Shown: positions 1-11,330 of the stretch, one piece after another
Numbering within the stretch: the stretch's first letter is position 1
How the letters are laid out: every line of letters begins with the position of its first letter
NCBI GenBank assembly: GCA_025266875.1
Contig: JALLLT010000054.1
Coordinates: 218,664 to 282,663 of the forward strand
Length of the DNA: 64,000 nucleotides
Source: Fennellomyces sp. T-0311
Lineage: Eukaryota > Mucoromycota > Mucoromycetes > Mucorales > Lichtheimiaceae
Reading direction: 5' to 3'
The notes under the pieces: generated by a model
Database searches by the model: none
The model's input: only the letters and a program-made list of their open reading frames with translations
What the model was told of the DNA's origin: nothing
Made by a program: the position numbers and the translations under genes

Positions 1-60
1 AAATCACCCCAATGGACACCTCCCAGAACGTTCAAAAATGTGTATCAGGGCATGACCACT

Positions 61-1382
61 GACCCTACCGAGCCGGCAAAAAACTAGTAGGGCCGACTGA
101 AAACGATTTTAGCGGTCAGTCGATACGCCCATCACCAAAAAATCCCGCTAGCTTAAACACATACCTTATCAATGAAGAATCCAACTTTGACCAGTATTCA
201 GGTTTTCACAATGATCGATTTGATGATACTAACGAAATAGATATCGCGTCTCAACCAAACTACGAGTTATTTGCAGCTCAGCAACATAGCCCTCATCGTT
301 TCGACAAGCAGTTGAGATCCCGAACAGTTCCGTACAGCAAAATCGATAAAGAAGCCAGAAAAACAGCGAAAAAGAACAAGAAAATACACTTTGACGAGCC
401 AATACACAAAGAAATCCCTTCTGTTTCAGCACCGGTCACAACAACACGTGAATCTCCCATGACGCTCCAGCCTGAGTCCAACAACCAGACTCTTCAACCT
501 GAAGCAGACCACGTGGCCGCATCATCTTATTCCCCAGACATTGAAATGATCGATGCCAGTGCAACAAAAACCAAGGGAAAGGAAAAGGCGAAAACAGCTC
601 GAAGAAAACGCCAAAAACCTGCCATTGAATACAATATCATCCAGGATGCCATGCTTCGTACTGCCAACATCAGCTTCAAGGATCTTATTGAAATTTCACC
701 TGCACTACGAAGAGAACTTCATTCGGCAACATCAATTCGAAAGAAACGTCAACAGCTCAACGTGTTGGATACCGGCAAAGAAATTGATTCAACCGCAGCT
801 TACGCCCCTCTATTTGTACAAGGAAAGCTTATCCATGTTTTGATCGATTCAGGAGCCGCACGATCATGCATGTCAAAAGAACTTTGCGACCAACTCAAGT
901 TACGAATCAATGAACCCTCGAACATAGTCTTTACACTTGGAAACGGAAGCAAGCAAGCTGCACTAGGCACCGTACATGACTTAAAGATTCAAGTAAACGG
1001 AGAGGTATCAGTCACCACAAACGTCGAAGTCATAGCAACATGTCCCGTACCTCTGATTTTGGGAACGAATTGGCTCAGCAAAGGGGATGTTTCTATCAAC
1101 TTCAAGACCGGACTATTGGAAGTTCATCAAGGACCCAAGATTGCTACGGCACCTCTCACTTTCATTCAGGATTCTGCCAAACATGTAATGCCGCCTCCTC
1201 TACCTCCAAATTGGTACAAGCTTCGTGAAGCTCCTTCCGAGGAAATTAGCGATGAATCCACGGAAGATTCAACGGATGAGGACACCTCAGACGACGACAC
1301 CTTATCTCAGGATGACAGTGATTCCAGCGAATCAAGAACCAACTCAGATGAAGAACTCGATCGAAGCCCCAAAGAAGTTTAG
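61..1382 (+). pseudogene. Ty3/gypsy gag-end plus aspartic protease fragment
   Basis: An open frame runs from about position 61 to the stop at 1382; the window begins inside the element, so no start is assigned. Just upstream, in another frame (about 24-60), the peptide KCVSGHDH resembles the end of a retroviral zinc knuckle. Within the open frame a lysine-rich stretch (about 550-640) is followed by a retropepsin-like domain at about 800-1080: the active-site motif IDSGAARSCMS lies near 842, and VPLILGTNWLS near 1048 is the usual second hallmark. The C-terminus is strongly acidic (Asp/Ser/Glu-rich, 1230-1375) and runs into the first copy of a 144-bp repeat. Reverse transcriptase, RNase H and the integrase core are absent between this and the next ORF, so I call it a relic of an internally deleted element. 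Confidence 0.7.
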
Positions 1383-1511
1383 CAAAAGAAACGCGTCGCA
1401 AACCCGTATTCGCACCCGACAAAGATGAGATCGCTCAGAAGTCATCCCGAAGGCTGCATACATAGCGACGAAACAAAACCAAAAAAAAAAAAAAAAAAAA
1501 TCAAGGAAAAA
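1368..1511 (+). repeat. Direct repeat, copy 1 (144 bp)
   Basis: This stretch is repeated at 1888-2035 with, by eye, no difference except a longer A-run in the second copy. It encodes the end of one reading frame (KKFSKRNASQTRIRTRQR), an ATGA stop/start overlap and the start of the next (MRSLRSHPEGC), then an A-run coding for polylysine. The two copies bracket the integrase C-terminal segment. Confidence 0.9.
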
Positions 1512-1949
1512 ATTGAATCACGCCAGAAGGAATGGAAGCCCCCTTTCCACATAGGAGACATGGTCGAAGTTTTCCAATCGGCTCAAGACGCCTCACATTT
1601 GGCCTCTATCAACGACCAATGGAACGGTCCATTCATCGTTCACAAGAAGTTCAAAAAAGGATCTTATCAGTTAAAAGATACACGAGGAAAGCTGTTCCCG
1701 AGGCCGACACATGGCAACCTCATGCGCATCTACCGATTGCCAAATACCGAATATCGCCAGGTTACAGCCAACGCGTCAACAAATGTCATGACTTTAAATG
1801 TGCCACCTGATCACCTCGAATTGTTCGACGTTGAAGATGGATCCAAACCCAAAACGGTAGCCAATGTACCAAAGCGAAAAGGACGTCCCCCAAAGAAGTT
1901 TAGCAAAAGAAACGCGTCGCAAACCCGTATTCGCACCCGACAAAGATGA
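1425..1949 (+). pseudogene. Ty3/gypsy integrase C-terminal fragment
   Basis: This 174-residue frame starts inside repeat copy 1 and ends inside copy 2. Its middle (about 1515-1740) reads FHIGDMVEVFQ, then WNGPFIVHKKFKKGSYQLKD and HGNLMRIYRLP, the SH3-like region that closes gypsy integrases: a G-x-x-V start, a G-P-[FY]-x-V core and a final N-x-x-x-L/M-x-x-Y. No HHCC zinc region or DDE core precedes it. The start codon shown is supplied by the repeat, so the frame is probably a product of rearrangement rather than a translated gene. It lies between the protease fragment and the 3' ORF of the same element. Confidence 0.65.
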
Positions 1950-2035
1950 GATCGCTCAGAAGTCATCCCGAAGGCTGCATACATAGCGACGAAACAAAAC
2001 CAAAAAAAAAAAAAAAAAAAAAAATCAAGGAAAAA
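1888..2035 (+). repeat. Direct repeat, copy 2 (148 bp)
   Basis: Second copy of the 1368-1511 repeat, offset by 520 bp and carrying an A-run about 4 nt longer. In this copy the reading frame joins the integrase tail naturally (GRPPKKFSKRNAS), so this is probably the original location and 1368-1511 the duplicate. Confidence 0.88.
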
Positions 2036-2833
2036 GAAGAAGATATAAAGACATCCCAAAAAATGGATGATCCCGCACAGACTACCATTCAAGAAATCAA
2101 TCAAGAACCCCTCTCAACAGCAATGGAGCCAGAAGTGATTTACATCTCCGATGAAGAAGATTTTACTCTTGCGCATGAAGAACTACAAGAGTCGGAACCC
2201 CGAAGTGAGGAAACGAGTATCCAAGGAACCCCATATGATGTAGGCTATGTCAGAGCCAGGTCGCAAGAGAGGATGATATCAGAAGACGAAGGATTTTCCA
2301 GAAATTACTTTGCGAACTCAATGGATCAACCAAGCATACTGGAGCAAGTGACTCCACGACCTCAAGAAACAGAATGGAATTCTGTAGTTAGATCAACGGC
2401 CGAAGCTCCCAGCACGGAGATGGAAGACTGCTTTGACCCTATGAACGGCAATGATCACAACATGAATCTTGTTCGAAGGAGCCTTGCCATGGATTTCTGG
2501 GAGGAACAAGAAGTTCAGGAGCTTCGTATGAACCTAGAACGACAAGCACGAATTTTAAAGAAGGCACAAGAAGAACGAGACCGATTTGCACATGACTTGA
2601 TCGACTTATTTCACAGTCTCGCGGCTACACAGGACAGACAACCAACACAGGAAACCCAGGATCGTTTCCTTCGTCGGATGTTAAAGGGCGGATTTAACAA
2701 TCGCTGGGCTGTTCAACGATTTATCAGCGCTCACAACGCAGATAGAGTCGCACTTGAAAATGCAAGTCTCACTCGTCGTCAGGAAAAAAGGCGCCTACGA
2801 CTACAAGGCCGCAAACAAGGTCAGATCTATTGA
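1946..2833 (+). CDS. 3'-terminal ORF of the Ty3/gypsy element, coiled-coil, function unknown
   Basis: A 295-residue frame overlaps the preceding one by ATGA and ends about 35 bp before the LTR. After a polylysine tract from the repeat it carries an acidic region with MEPEVIYISDEEDF, the look of a SUMO-interacting or acidic patch. It then has a long charged helix around residues 175-225 (EEQEVQELRMNLERQ, ARILKKAQEERDRF) likely to form a coiled coil, and a basic tail (TRRQEKRRLRLQGRKQG). I do not recognise a catalytic domain. An extra ORF after integrase is known from several gypsy lineages, and its role here is unknown. It is intact, unlike its upstream neighbours. Confidence 0.5.
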   Translation: MRSLRSHPEGCIHSDETKPKKKKKKKIKEKEEDIKTSQKMDDPAQTTIQEINQEPLSTAMEPEVIYISDEEDFTLAHEELQESEPRSEETSIQGTPYDVGYVRARSQERMISEDEGFSRNYFANSMDQPSILEQVTPRPQETEWNSVVRSTAEAPSTEMEDCFDPMNGNDHNMNLVRRSLAMDFWEEQEVQELRMNLERQARILKKAQEERDRFAHDLIDLFHSLAATQDRQPTQETQDRFLRRMLKGGFNNRWAVQRFISAHNADRVALENASLTRRQEKRRLRLQGRKQGQIY

Positions 2834-2858
2834 AATGCAGAGACTGCATTTTTGTAAG

Positions 2859-2868
2859 CGGGGGAGGC
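2859..2868 (+). promoter_or_regulatory. Polypurine tract of the Ty3/gypsy element
   Basis: The G-rich run gcgggggagg sits directly against the TGTAAC start of the LTR, the position expected for the plus-strand primer. Confidence 0.65.
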
Positions 2869-3434
2869 TGTAACGAAATTTCTCGGCCCCTCTTCGTTTA
2901 CGCTACCTTTCCCTTTTTGGCACGCACTTGACCTTTGTATTGACCTTCATTCAACTATACGGTGCATCTGCACTTGATGTATCTTCTTCTTCTCGTTCTG
3001 ATCTTCCCAAGCTACCGACCTATTCTATTATATAGTGCATCTGCACATTGATGTATCTTCTTTTATCTTTCTGATCTTCCCAAGCTACCAACCTATTCTA
3101 TTATATGGTGCATCTGCACCATCATTTATCCTCTTCCGCACTCGGATCTCTTGCTAGTTGTAATTCCTATCTAACCCACCTTTTACCTCCGGCATAGCCC
3201 GATGTATCCACAGTCAGCGTATCCACAGAAACATATAAATACCCTTGTTGAATCAAATGAAATAAAGCAGTTAACTTGACCTCAATTATCTTGATCATAC
3301 CTTTCAAAGCCCAAGACAGCAGCTTATATCTGTATTTGGTTAACTCACCTTTTCTATTTCTCTATATCTCAACCTACTTTGTGGACCCTGTTTCACACAG
3401 AATTACCTTACACAAACAATTTCCTTTTACAACA
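2869..3434 (+). repeat. 3' LTR of the Ty3/gypsy element
   Basis: The LTR starts TGTAACGAAATTTC after the polypurine tract and ends near ACAACA at 3434. A TATA-like ATATAAATACCC (about 3233) and AATAAA (about 3261) mark promoter and polyadenylation regions. The last 200 bp are about 90% identical by eye to the solo LTR at 18056-18555, which fixes the right end. The 5' LTR is outside the window. Confidence 0.82.
2955..3119 (+). repeat. 73-bp tandem repeat inside the LTR
   Basis: The 12-bp word gtgcatctgcac, itself near-palindromic, occurs at 2962, 3035 and 3108, exactly 73 bp apart. The sequence between (cttcccaagctaccgac and tattctattatat) is also repeated. It lies in the U3 part upstream of the TATA box. 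Confidence 0.85.
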
Positions 3435-3507
3435 ACGTACCAACATTGATAAAAACCCATGCATAGGCGAAATCTCTCTTGGTCTCATAGCCCTTCTCTC
3501 GACGCGC

Positions 3508-6500
3508 ATGGCTAACATCCCACCTGACCAGGCAATTGCTCCTATCTTCGAAGGATTCCCTGACGCAACCCGTACCGTCACTCGAAACTGCGCATTAAAA
3601 GCATTGACACGCCCTGAGTACAATTTTATTCAAGTAGGTGGATAAAAGAAATCGAACACAACATACTGATGAAAACAATATAGACGGAGATACGGCTTAT
3701 TGCAGAAATCAACACGACGCGTCGCCAAGATAGCTTTCATTTAGTCAATTTACACATTCGCCGTTTCCTGGAAGGAGACTTCGATGCGGCTCCACGAATA
3801 CTTAATCAATCGTGGTGGACACGAGTTTACAAACTGGTGGGTATACACCCACGAATAGAAAGAGTCCCAGCATTTCTCGCCCAGGTACGTCCTGTTGTTA
3901 TTTGAAAGTTATACTGACGGTCTTAATCTCTTTTTGAATATAGGATCAAGACCTCCTGGACACCTTCGCGATCTATCAAAACTGTAGGGTGAATGAAGAA
4001 ACTAGAGAAGGTAACATACGAGCGCTCATTGCGAGGATGCATTAGCTAAAATCTAAACTTACGCAGCGTACTACGAGCCGGACTCCGTGAATGACGGGAC
4101 TTTACAAGCAACCATGTCGGATAACTTTGCCAGGCAAGCTATCTAGAGTAAGTTACTATATCTTTAACGAAAGTAGTCACTAACTCTATATGTAATAGAC
4201 ATTAAAGAACATATCCGTGCGTTGCAAAAACATATCGCCAAGTTGTGGAGGGCAGCTCTCGAGCCTCGTATTGGCCGGTTTGAAGCGAGGCAGGCGAGTG
4301 TGCAGCTGGCACGGGCAATCGTCCATCACAACCCTCAGCCACCAGCGGCGCTATTCAACTTGGACATTGCAGATGATTACGCGTAAGCAATACATTGTAA
4401 ATCGCGAAACAAGTTCAGAGTTTAATGAACAAAATTAGAATGTTACACGCTGTATTTCAGGCTCACCTTGCGGATGTGAATCTCTGGCAAGTATATTCCG
4501 AAGATATTTACTACAACATATGCTATCGTGTATTGCGTGTCAGTCGGTGGTGTTTACAAGCTGCTGAGGGGCTTCAAGCTTCCGAAAGGTGGTCACTGCT
4601 GCCCGTAGCTTGCCACCAAGTAACAACTTTCAAGTTTGTACGCGGACTTTATGCTTGATATTGCGACGTCGATTCCAGAATGTACCCAACACACCTGCAC
4701 CCAATGTGTTGCTCCAACAGGTAAGTGATCCATTATGAGCTATTGTTATTGTTACTTACTGCCGGTGAAGAATGGACAATTCATGAATGTGCATAATCTG
4801 AACAGAATAACTGGCAATCCGGCAACACAGCAGATCATATGGGAAGAGATCTTCGATCTGAACCACGTGCAACCTCATCGTGGAGATTAGGTGATAATCG
4901 TAAGTTAAAAGGTCCTCTGCTTTTGTGTTTCAAGATCTAACCTATACCTTGCTCTAGTCAATGAGGTTGTTAACCTCAATGCAATTACGTTTGGTTTCAG
5001 TTTACAATCTGACGGTGTCATGGCTCACCTCAACTTCGAAAAAGCCAAGGCTTCTCCAAATTGGTAAGCGTCTTATACATTATATGAAAACTTGGCTAAA
5101 AAATATTTTGCTTTATGTTTAGAGCCTACACCAACAACACGCGTGCAGATCCGGCGCTTACCGGAGAACATGAATCTCGCAGAATGGGAAAAGGGGGTTT
5201 ACCACCTCGACAAAGCACTGCAAGGGTTAGACCGCACAATGACTTGCAAATTCTCGAGCCGTTGGTTTGGATCCTGGTAAGTTTATCGATGTAAGGGGAT
5301 CAATCCACTTACAGTTCACGATATGAAAGGTGTTTCGGCTATGATCACCGCCGTATCGACACAAAACGAAGTACCACAACAAGGTCTCTGGTTGGAAGAG
5401 ATGGCATCCCCACTCGGGATTACCAGTAAGTCGCTCTGTTCAACTGATATATCCTAGTCTTGACAGGATCGTAGTGCCAGAACGCAAGTTTTTTGGCAAT
5501 ACAAGAAAGAGCTGAAGAACCGGGAGAAGTATGGGCATCCAGGATGAATATGACCAGATCGAAGGCAACAGCGCCAACGTATCGACGGCTGTCGATTACG
5601 AAAGACACATACGCATTATATCACAGATACGAAACAGGTAAGCGAGATTCACAAATGGTGGCTCGACTGTGCTCAGACGTTACCGTGTCAGGATGAAATA
5701 CTTCAACTCGCATTTTAAGCATCGGGAAATCAGGGCGACTCTGTCAAGTGCACGCCAAAGTGTACAGCATCAGCTGAAAAACCAGCTCTTGGGTGCTACA
5801 CCACCGATCCGCCAGGTACATGGTTTTAATTGTGCTATGTTTCACGCTCCTAAACAATCATGCACTTTGTAGAGAACCCGTATGCACTTCATACATCGTA
5901 CGACAAAAAGACAAAGAAAAAGATGGCATCGAAACCGCCGTCTAGCGGCAATTGCGTCTTCGGGGTGGGTGAGGAATGATCATCCAACAATCATTTTTGG
6001 GGCGATGGCGAGATGCCCGCGTTGCCTGGCTTCGCACCTATACCCCATGTGGTAAGACCTTCCTGCAGCCTATGGAATATATTATATTTCTAACCATGTA
6101 TTAGGGACTTCTGCTCTTCGTTGCTAAATTCGCCCTCGTAATCCTTGTATCTGAATTTATGACATCGCAGATACATTCATCATGCAATGCAAGGTTGCTC
6201 TCGGTTCCAGGTGTGTACATTCGCACCAATCACAGGTGAAACATATTTACAGCGTTGGCAATACTCTAATATGTTTTTCTTTTAGCATGAAGCGTCGTCG
6301 CAGAGAGACTCCAGTCACTCACTCACGCGGACGGAACATAAAGTGGTGCGTCGATGATGAAGGTGCTTGGCTACATCGCCAAGAATGGTGCCCAAACGGG
6401 CGATATCATGGTACGCCAAAATGCCCTGCTTCATTCCCTACTCACCAGAAAAGATATAGCTGGTCAAATTTGGTCAGTTAAACAGTGCACCAATCATCCA

Positions 6501-6712
6501 AATGCTGTAGTGAGTAACAAAAGCGGATATATGGTCGAGGTTTTTCCTGATGTTCATTTCCTAGATGGTGGATCGTGACCTAAATGCAGCACGCAATATG
6601 AGAAGAATTGGGGTGAGCTACATGATGACGAATGGAGACCCTTTGCACAGACCCCCGCCACTTCGAAGAAACATTATACATCCCATGATAGGCCTCCAAT
6701 GAAGTTGCGCCA
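3508..6712 (+). pseudogene. Decayed Fanzor/TnpB-family (RuvC-like RNA-guided nuclease) gene
   Basis: A spliced reading starts at ATG 3508, with short GT-AG introns at about 3637-3685, 3884-3943 and 4011-4066. It gives a helical N-terminus, then stops in frame near 4144 and again near 4656, so the gene is broken. Fragments in shifting frames follow: RWSLLPVACHQVTTFKF (about 4588), HPTIIFGAMARCP (about 5977), LLLFVAKFALVILVSEFMTS (about 6109) and VDRDLNAARNMRRIG (about 6564). Spacing and content match the C-terminal half of Fanzor1/TnpB: the fGna-type RuvC-II strand, the dEfrTS segment with its first zinc cysteine, and the RD-N-AARN RuvC-III motif. The assignment rests on motif memory, not a search. 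An unrelated RuvC-fold transposase is possible but less likely. Confidence 0.55.
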
Positions 6713-6720
6713 CAGCCTTA

Positions 6721-6789
6721 GTTTTTTGGGTCTGGTGGTGGCTGGGACTTGCCCCCCCCCCCAGCCATGTTAGCTGGACCCAAGAAAAC
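6721..6789 (+). other. Imperfect hairpin 3' of the Fanzor-like relic
   Basis: GTTTTTTGGGTC (6721-6732) pairs with GACCCAAGAAAAC (about 6777-6789), and inside it TGGCTGGG (6739-6746) pairs with CCCAGCCA (about 6759-6766) across a C-run. It begins about 10 bp after the last Fanzor-like reading. It could be an element end or a guide-RNA remnant, since both are found at the 3' side of TnpB/Fanzor genes; neither is shown here. Confidence 0.6.
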
Positions 6790-6861
6790 AGTAGAGATTA
6801 AGGTTTTCTTTAATTATAGCGTCTATCAAACAAAAGATGGGGACGTTCCTTTGCCAGCTTT

Positions 6862-8791
6862 AGAATAGCTTGACCGAAAGACCATTCACCCACGCAAACC
6901 ATGGGCGGGTGTATCTGTTGCGTCCTGTTTTATCAGACCATTGTAAGCAAACGTGGTTTTTTTTCCATAAAGCACTTAAGCTTACCATCATCATACACAT
7001 TGACCGACTCGTGAATAAGACCTGTGCCATCCGTTGATCTGAGAATGATACCGAGTGCGTCTACAATTTCGTTGTCGTCCGAAGACGTCAAAATCTAAAA
7101 TGGCAGGAACGTTAATACATCGCTCATGAATAGTGCTAACATCCAGAAAAAAAGTAGCCACTCACCCGCACGACCTGAGACATGGGCCAAGCGTAATTTA
7201 ATCCAATATGTGGCCCACCAATGCCGCTTAGACCACCTGCACGCGGTCCAGAAAAGTAATATGGATTATCCTTGGACAGTACCAGCCTGCGTGTATTTTG
7301 GTATATCGGATCGCTCGCATCGACAAAGCCAAGCATACTGAGCGATAACAATGAAGGGACATTTGCGTCGTCTATGATCAGTTTGGAACCATAACCATCC
7401 ACTTCATCTAAGTATATGTTGTCAGTCATTTATCGATTCAACCTTTGCAATCATCCCTCCCCAAGATAAAAGAAATACGTTACATCCAAAAACTTTGTTG
7501 TAGCCAGGAACATCCACGATTCCATGCGTGTAAATAGCGTCACGGATTTCTTTGGATAGCTTTGACATTTCAGTAGCCATGCTGCTCAAACGACCATTAT
7601 TGGCACCATTGTTCCGTTGCACAAGCTGTGCTGCATGTTCCAATCCCACCGATATCATGGCGTTGCCAGGGATAAAGAAAGGAAATACAGAAGCATCATC
7701 CGACGGTCTGAACAAACTCTTGACGAGCCCTGTCCTTTTCACAGGTTGGCCAATACCATTCAAAAATTGCGTTTCCGTTGGTCGGTCAGCTGGTTGACTT
7801 AGATTGTAGTAGCTTTCCATCGGATAACCTTTTTTTACTTTGTGTCAGGCGAATCGAAAAAAAGAAACATTCTTCTTACCAGTTTTTTCGTTAAATGTGG
7901 GATCTTGTTGATCGTGCAGAGTTCTGATAATAATCTCTACGGCGTCCATCCAGTCGTTCGACTGGACAAATGATCCATCACCGGTTGCATTCCAATACTG
8001 ATACGAAAATCCAAGAAAAGATGCCAGTGAATCGACCTCCCACTTGTATTCAAAGACTGTTTATATACCAAATATTGTTTGAGATTTGTTTCACTCCCGC
8101 CTATCATCTGCACGCTCTCAGTCGATATAATAAACTGACCTTGGGCATTGTATTCCCGCCCAGTAGTCGCGGATTTGACTGATGCCAGGGAACTAGGTTT
8201 GTTGAACGCATTGGCGTATGGATCAATTTTGATGAAGCTTGCTTGCATGTAAATGAGTCCCAGGAACAACCGTTTAAGACTTAGGTCCTGATTCACATAG
8301 TCAATATACGGAAGCAGTTGATTGGCAGAGTCACGGAGCCACATGGCATCGATATCCCCGGTGGTCACATATGATAAAGGGTTGCAGGTTGTCACATTTA
8401 TACACTTTGTTGCCTGGATAGTGGTATCTAGGGTGTTCGGATAGGTATTCGTAAACAGTCGTGCCAAATCAAGATCCGCAATCTGGAAAAAGCGTACTGA
8501 GTTAAGCCTAAACAATAAAAAAAATCAAAAGGGGATCAAACCTTGGACGCTAGACTGTCAATGGCTGTATTCACCACGGTGCTCGTAAATTTTCGACAAG
8601 CTTCTACTGGGCGTTGAAAAGGTAAGTTCAATGGCCCTCCGCTGCCGGGGTCATGAAACTCTTGAGCGTAACTACGTATACATTATAAAGTGAGCAGGTG
8701 ACATAAGTGCTTCGTTATCTATATGTGGAGCACAGCAGACAAAGAGTAAGGATAATTACTCGGCATAACTGGATGGACAATGACTAGACAT
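6862..8791 (-). CDS. GH125 exo-alpha-1,6-mannosidase family protein
   Basis: About eight exons splice in one open frame from ATG at 8791 to TAA at 6862-6864. The order is MSSHCPSSYADYAQ; the CRKFTSTVV region; the exon with GDIDAMWLRDSANQLLPYI (about 8310-8370), the strongest GH125 signature; KWEVDSLASFL; RTGLVKSLFRPSDDASVFPF; EVDGYGSKLIIDDANVPSLL; and a terminal exon ending TRPWFAWVNGLSVKLF. GH125 (older name DUF1237; fission yeast Mug157) removes alpha-1,6-linked mannose from mannans or N-glycans. These proteins are normally secreted or Golgi-resident, but I find no signal peptide before the first conserved block. An upstream exon may be missing from this model, so the start is the least certain part. 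No frame break was seen. Confidence 0.85.
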
Positions 8792-11330
8792 AGCGATATC
8801 TTTACGATTGTAAAAAAGTAATAATTGAAAGCAGAAGCCCTAAAAGCGTACTTATTAAACAGGAATGGAAAAAGTAGTCGTTATAAGGAGCAAAGGCAAT
8901 CAGGATCGAAAAAGTGTTTATTCATATACGCCGCGGGGTTACCAGTACCACATCAATTCCTTGTGAGCTCCCATGCAGGGGAATGATCAGGATTAGGAGG
9001 TGCTTGAACTGAGAGTAAATGTTCGTTGTGAGCTGCTTTTACTTTCCCCTCCCCCAAAGCTTCGCTCTTTCGTGCTACATTACGGTTTATCTGTACACTG
9101 TTGTATTATCCAAAATAAAGTACCTAAATATATTATTTATATTTAAAACATCAAGGACAAAAACAAATCCTATTTCTAACATTTCTGACCGACTTTTGTT
9201 TACCAGGAACTTTTGCATTTTAGGCTGTAACGCGATATCAACTTACACTAGAAACACAAATTTAACGGTTCCATGGTGCTCCAACTTTTCTGCACTTGGT
9301 ATAAAAGATAAAATAGTCCAAAAATGCCTTGTAAGGCGTGTTTATAGGTCAAAACTACATTTCTTCTTTAAAGTAAGCCTTTCCTTCTACTGATATTATT
9401 TTTTAAGTCAGGAACATCTATAGATGTGCCTATAATCTCTCTTCAAAATGCACCTACATATCAAGAAGATCAAATCGCTCTGTCCAAGTCAGTAAATGCG
9501 TTCAAAAACACCTGATGGATTTCGCCGCCAACTCAAAGCGAGGAACGCAAAAAATGTGAATATTTCTACCGCGAATCAGCTCGGCATGGTTCTTTGGAGG
9601 TTAATTTACTTATAAATATATGTACCAGCGTGGGTACACCTCTATGTTGCAGTAATCGGCTTGGGAAAACTACCAATTTTCAATTTTCGGCTCTAATTTC
9701 GTAAATTATGCCCTGAGAGTGGTCTAGTTAGATTTTCTACGCTGAAAGAGTTTTTCTTGTAGGAGAGCGAGAGGTAGTTCACAAAGTTAGGCTTAAGAGT
9801 GAAAAAGAGTTCTTAGATTGGATGGGTTAACAAAAATAATAGATATTGGTACTTTTAGCTTCTTCAGATCAAAAAGACATCAAGGCATTGCCTAATGTTT
9901 GTGTGTAAACAATAGGTATAAGTTAACTACGTTATTTGCTCTGCAATATCGAGCTATTTATACTTGCTCATATATTACACATTGATAAAGAAGTTGGAAT
10001 TAAAGATAAAATATATGTATAGTATTATAAAAGTCTGGCGAAAAATTTGAATTAGGAAATTGTGGTTACAACGTACTATCCGTAAAATAATCGATGGCTT
10101 GAAGTGCTGGATGAGCCAAAATTCGCGGGTTATAGCTACAATATCCATTTTTCTTCAAGTAAATTGAACCAATCGATGAATCTACAAACATATCAACGAT
10201 ATCTTGCTTGCTATTAGCAAAAAGAAAATCACTCATCGCCAGTTCAACTAGCTTCCCGGATCACTGGATGTGTCTTTGTTTTATAACTTTTTCCTGTACA
10301 TCAAGTAAAACTGATCGTTGGTTGAATCTTTAAAAGCGTTTCTAGTCAATACTTGTTGGCTTGTTCCTGGTTCATCCAGTGACTGATGCATTAGCACTAT
10401 TTGTAAAGAATTTAACGGCGGATGTAGCGATATTACTGTATTAGGTGGTCAAACTAGCGGTGAAGTAAACGATTACGCAGATGTGCATGGTTTTCTTCAT
10501 TTGCTACGATACAGGATAATTAACCCAGGTGAGGGTATATATAATTCTTTATAATAGATAGTACCAGTCGAGAGCAACACGAGACGGTTTACTTTATGCT
10601 GTTAACATAGGGTCGAAAGCGAAGAATAATTGAAAATGAAAAGCGTTACGCAAAAGATGCATGGGGAGTGGATGGTAAAAGGAAAAAAAAACTGTCAAGT
10701 CAAAAGTCCGGATGTTTGTGTTTATAATACAATCATTATTGGCTTTCGCCTGGATTGACGTCTAATCCATTGGTTGAATCTTCCAAGTGTATCAGTATGT
10801 TTTGAAGAGAACTTTTAAGGAAAGTTCGATGATGGTATCAAAAGGTACGATTAGCGACACCAAGAAGATTTTACCTAGAAATGATGCCTTTTTATGCTTT
10901 GTTTTGCATTTAAGCGATATGAAATTAGAACAGTACCAGGTAAACGGTCCTTAAACTTATGTACTTGGTAAGCCAAGCCATGACCGTTACAAAACTGTTG
11001 ATATTGTAGGGGTGGCATTTTTGGGGTGGATAATGGCTGGAATAGCGGGTGTGCTAACTTTTGTGAATGAACGCCAGAGTTTCGAGCGAGGTACGCCAAA
11101 CGCTTTCCGGTACTTCCTTAACGTTTCGGTGGGTATTGAGAATTCAACATGTGTTATCCTATTTCTACCTAAAAACGCTGTAAAACACATCACCCAATTG
11201 AATAGGAATTTCAGAAACTGGGAAGCAACGAAATAAAAATGATAGATGCTCGGTTGGTTTATATGCTTGTTAGTGACCAGCACTATTTGATTTATTTTTA
11301 TTCGTTGGTATCAGATAAATTATTAAGTAT
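8792..11330. other. Intergenic, AT-rich, no supportable gene
   Basis: Frames here are short and lack splice-consistent continuation. Two open stretches could be fossils: complement of about 10070-10260 (reads CSYNPRILAHPALQAIDYF) and plus-strand 10408-10560 (reads NGGCSDITVLGGQTSGEVND). I recognise neither. No repeat of other parts of the window was noticed. Confidence 0.5.

Noticed and set aside
9019..9393. 124-codon plus-strand open frame
   Set aside because: AT-driven Phe/Leu/Tyr/Ser-rich composition, no splice partners and no motif; likely chance in AT-rich DNA.
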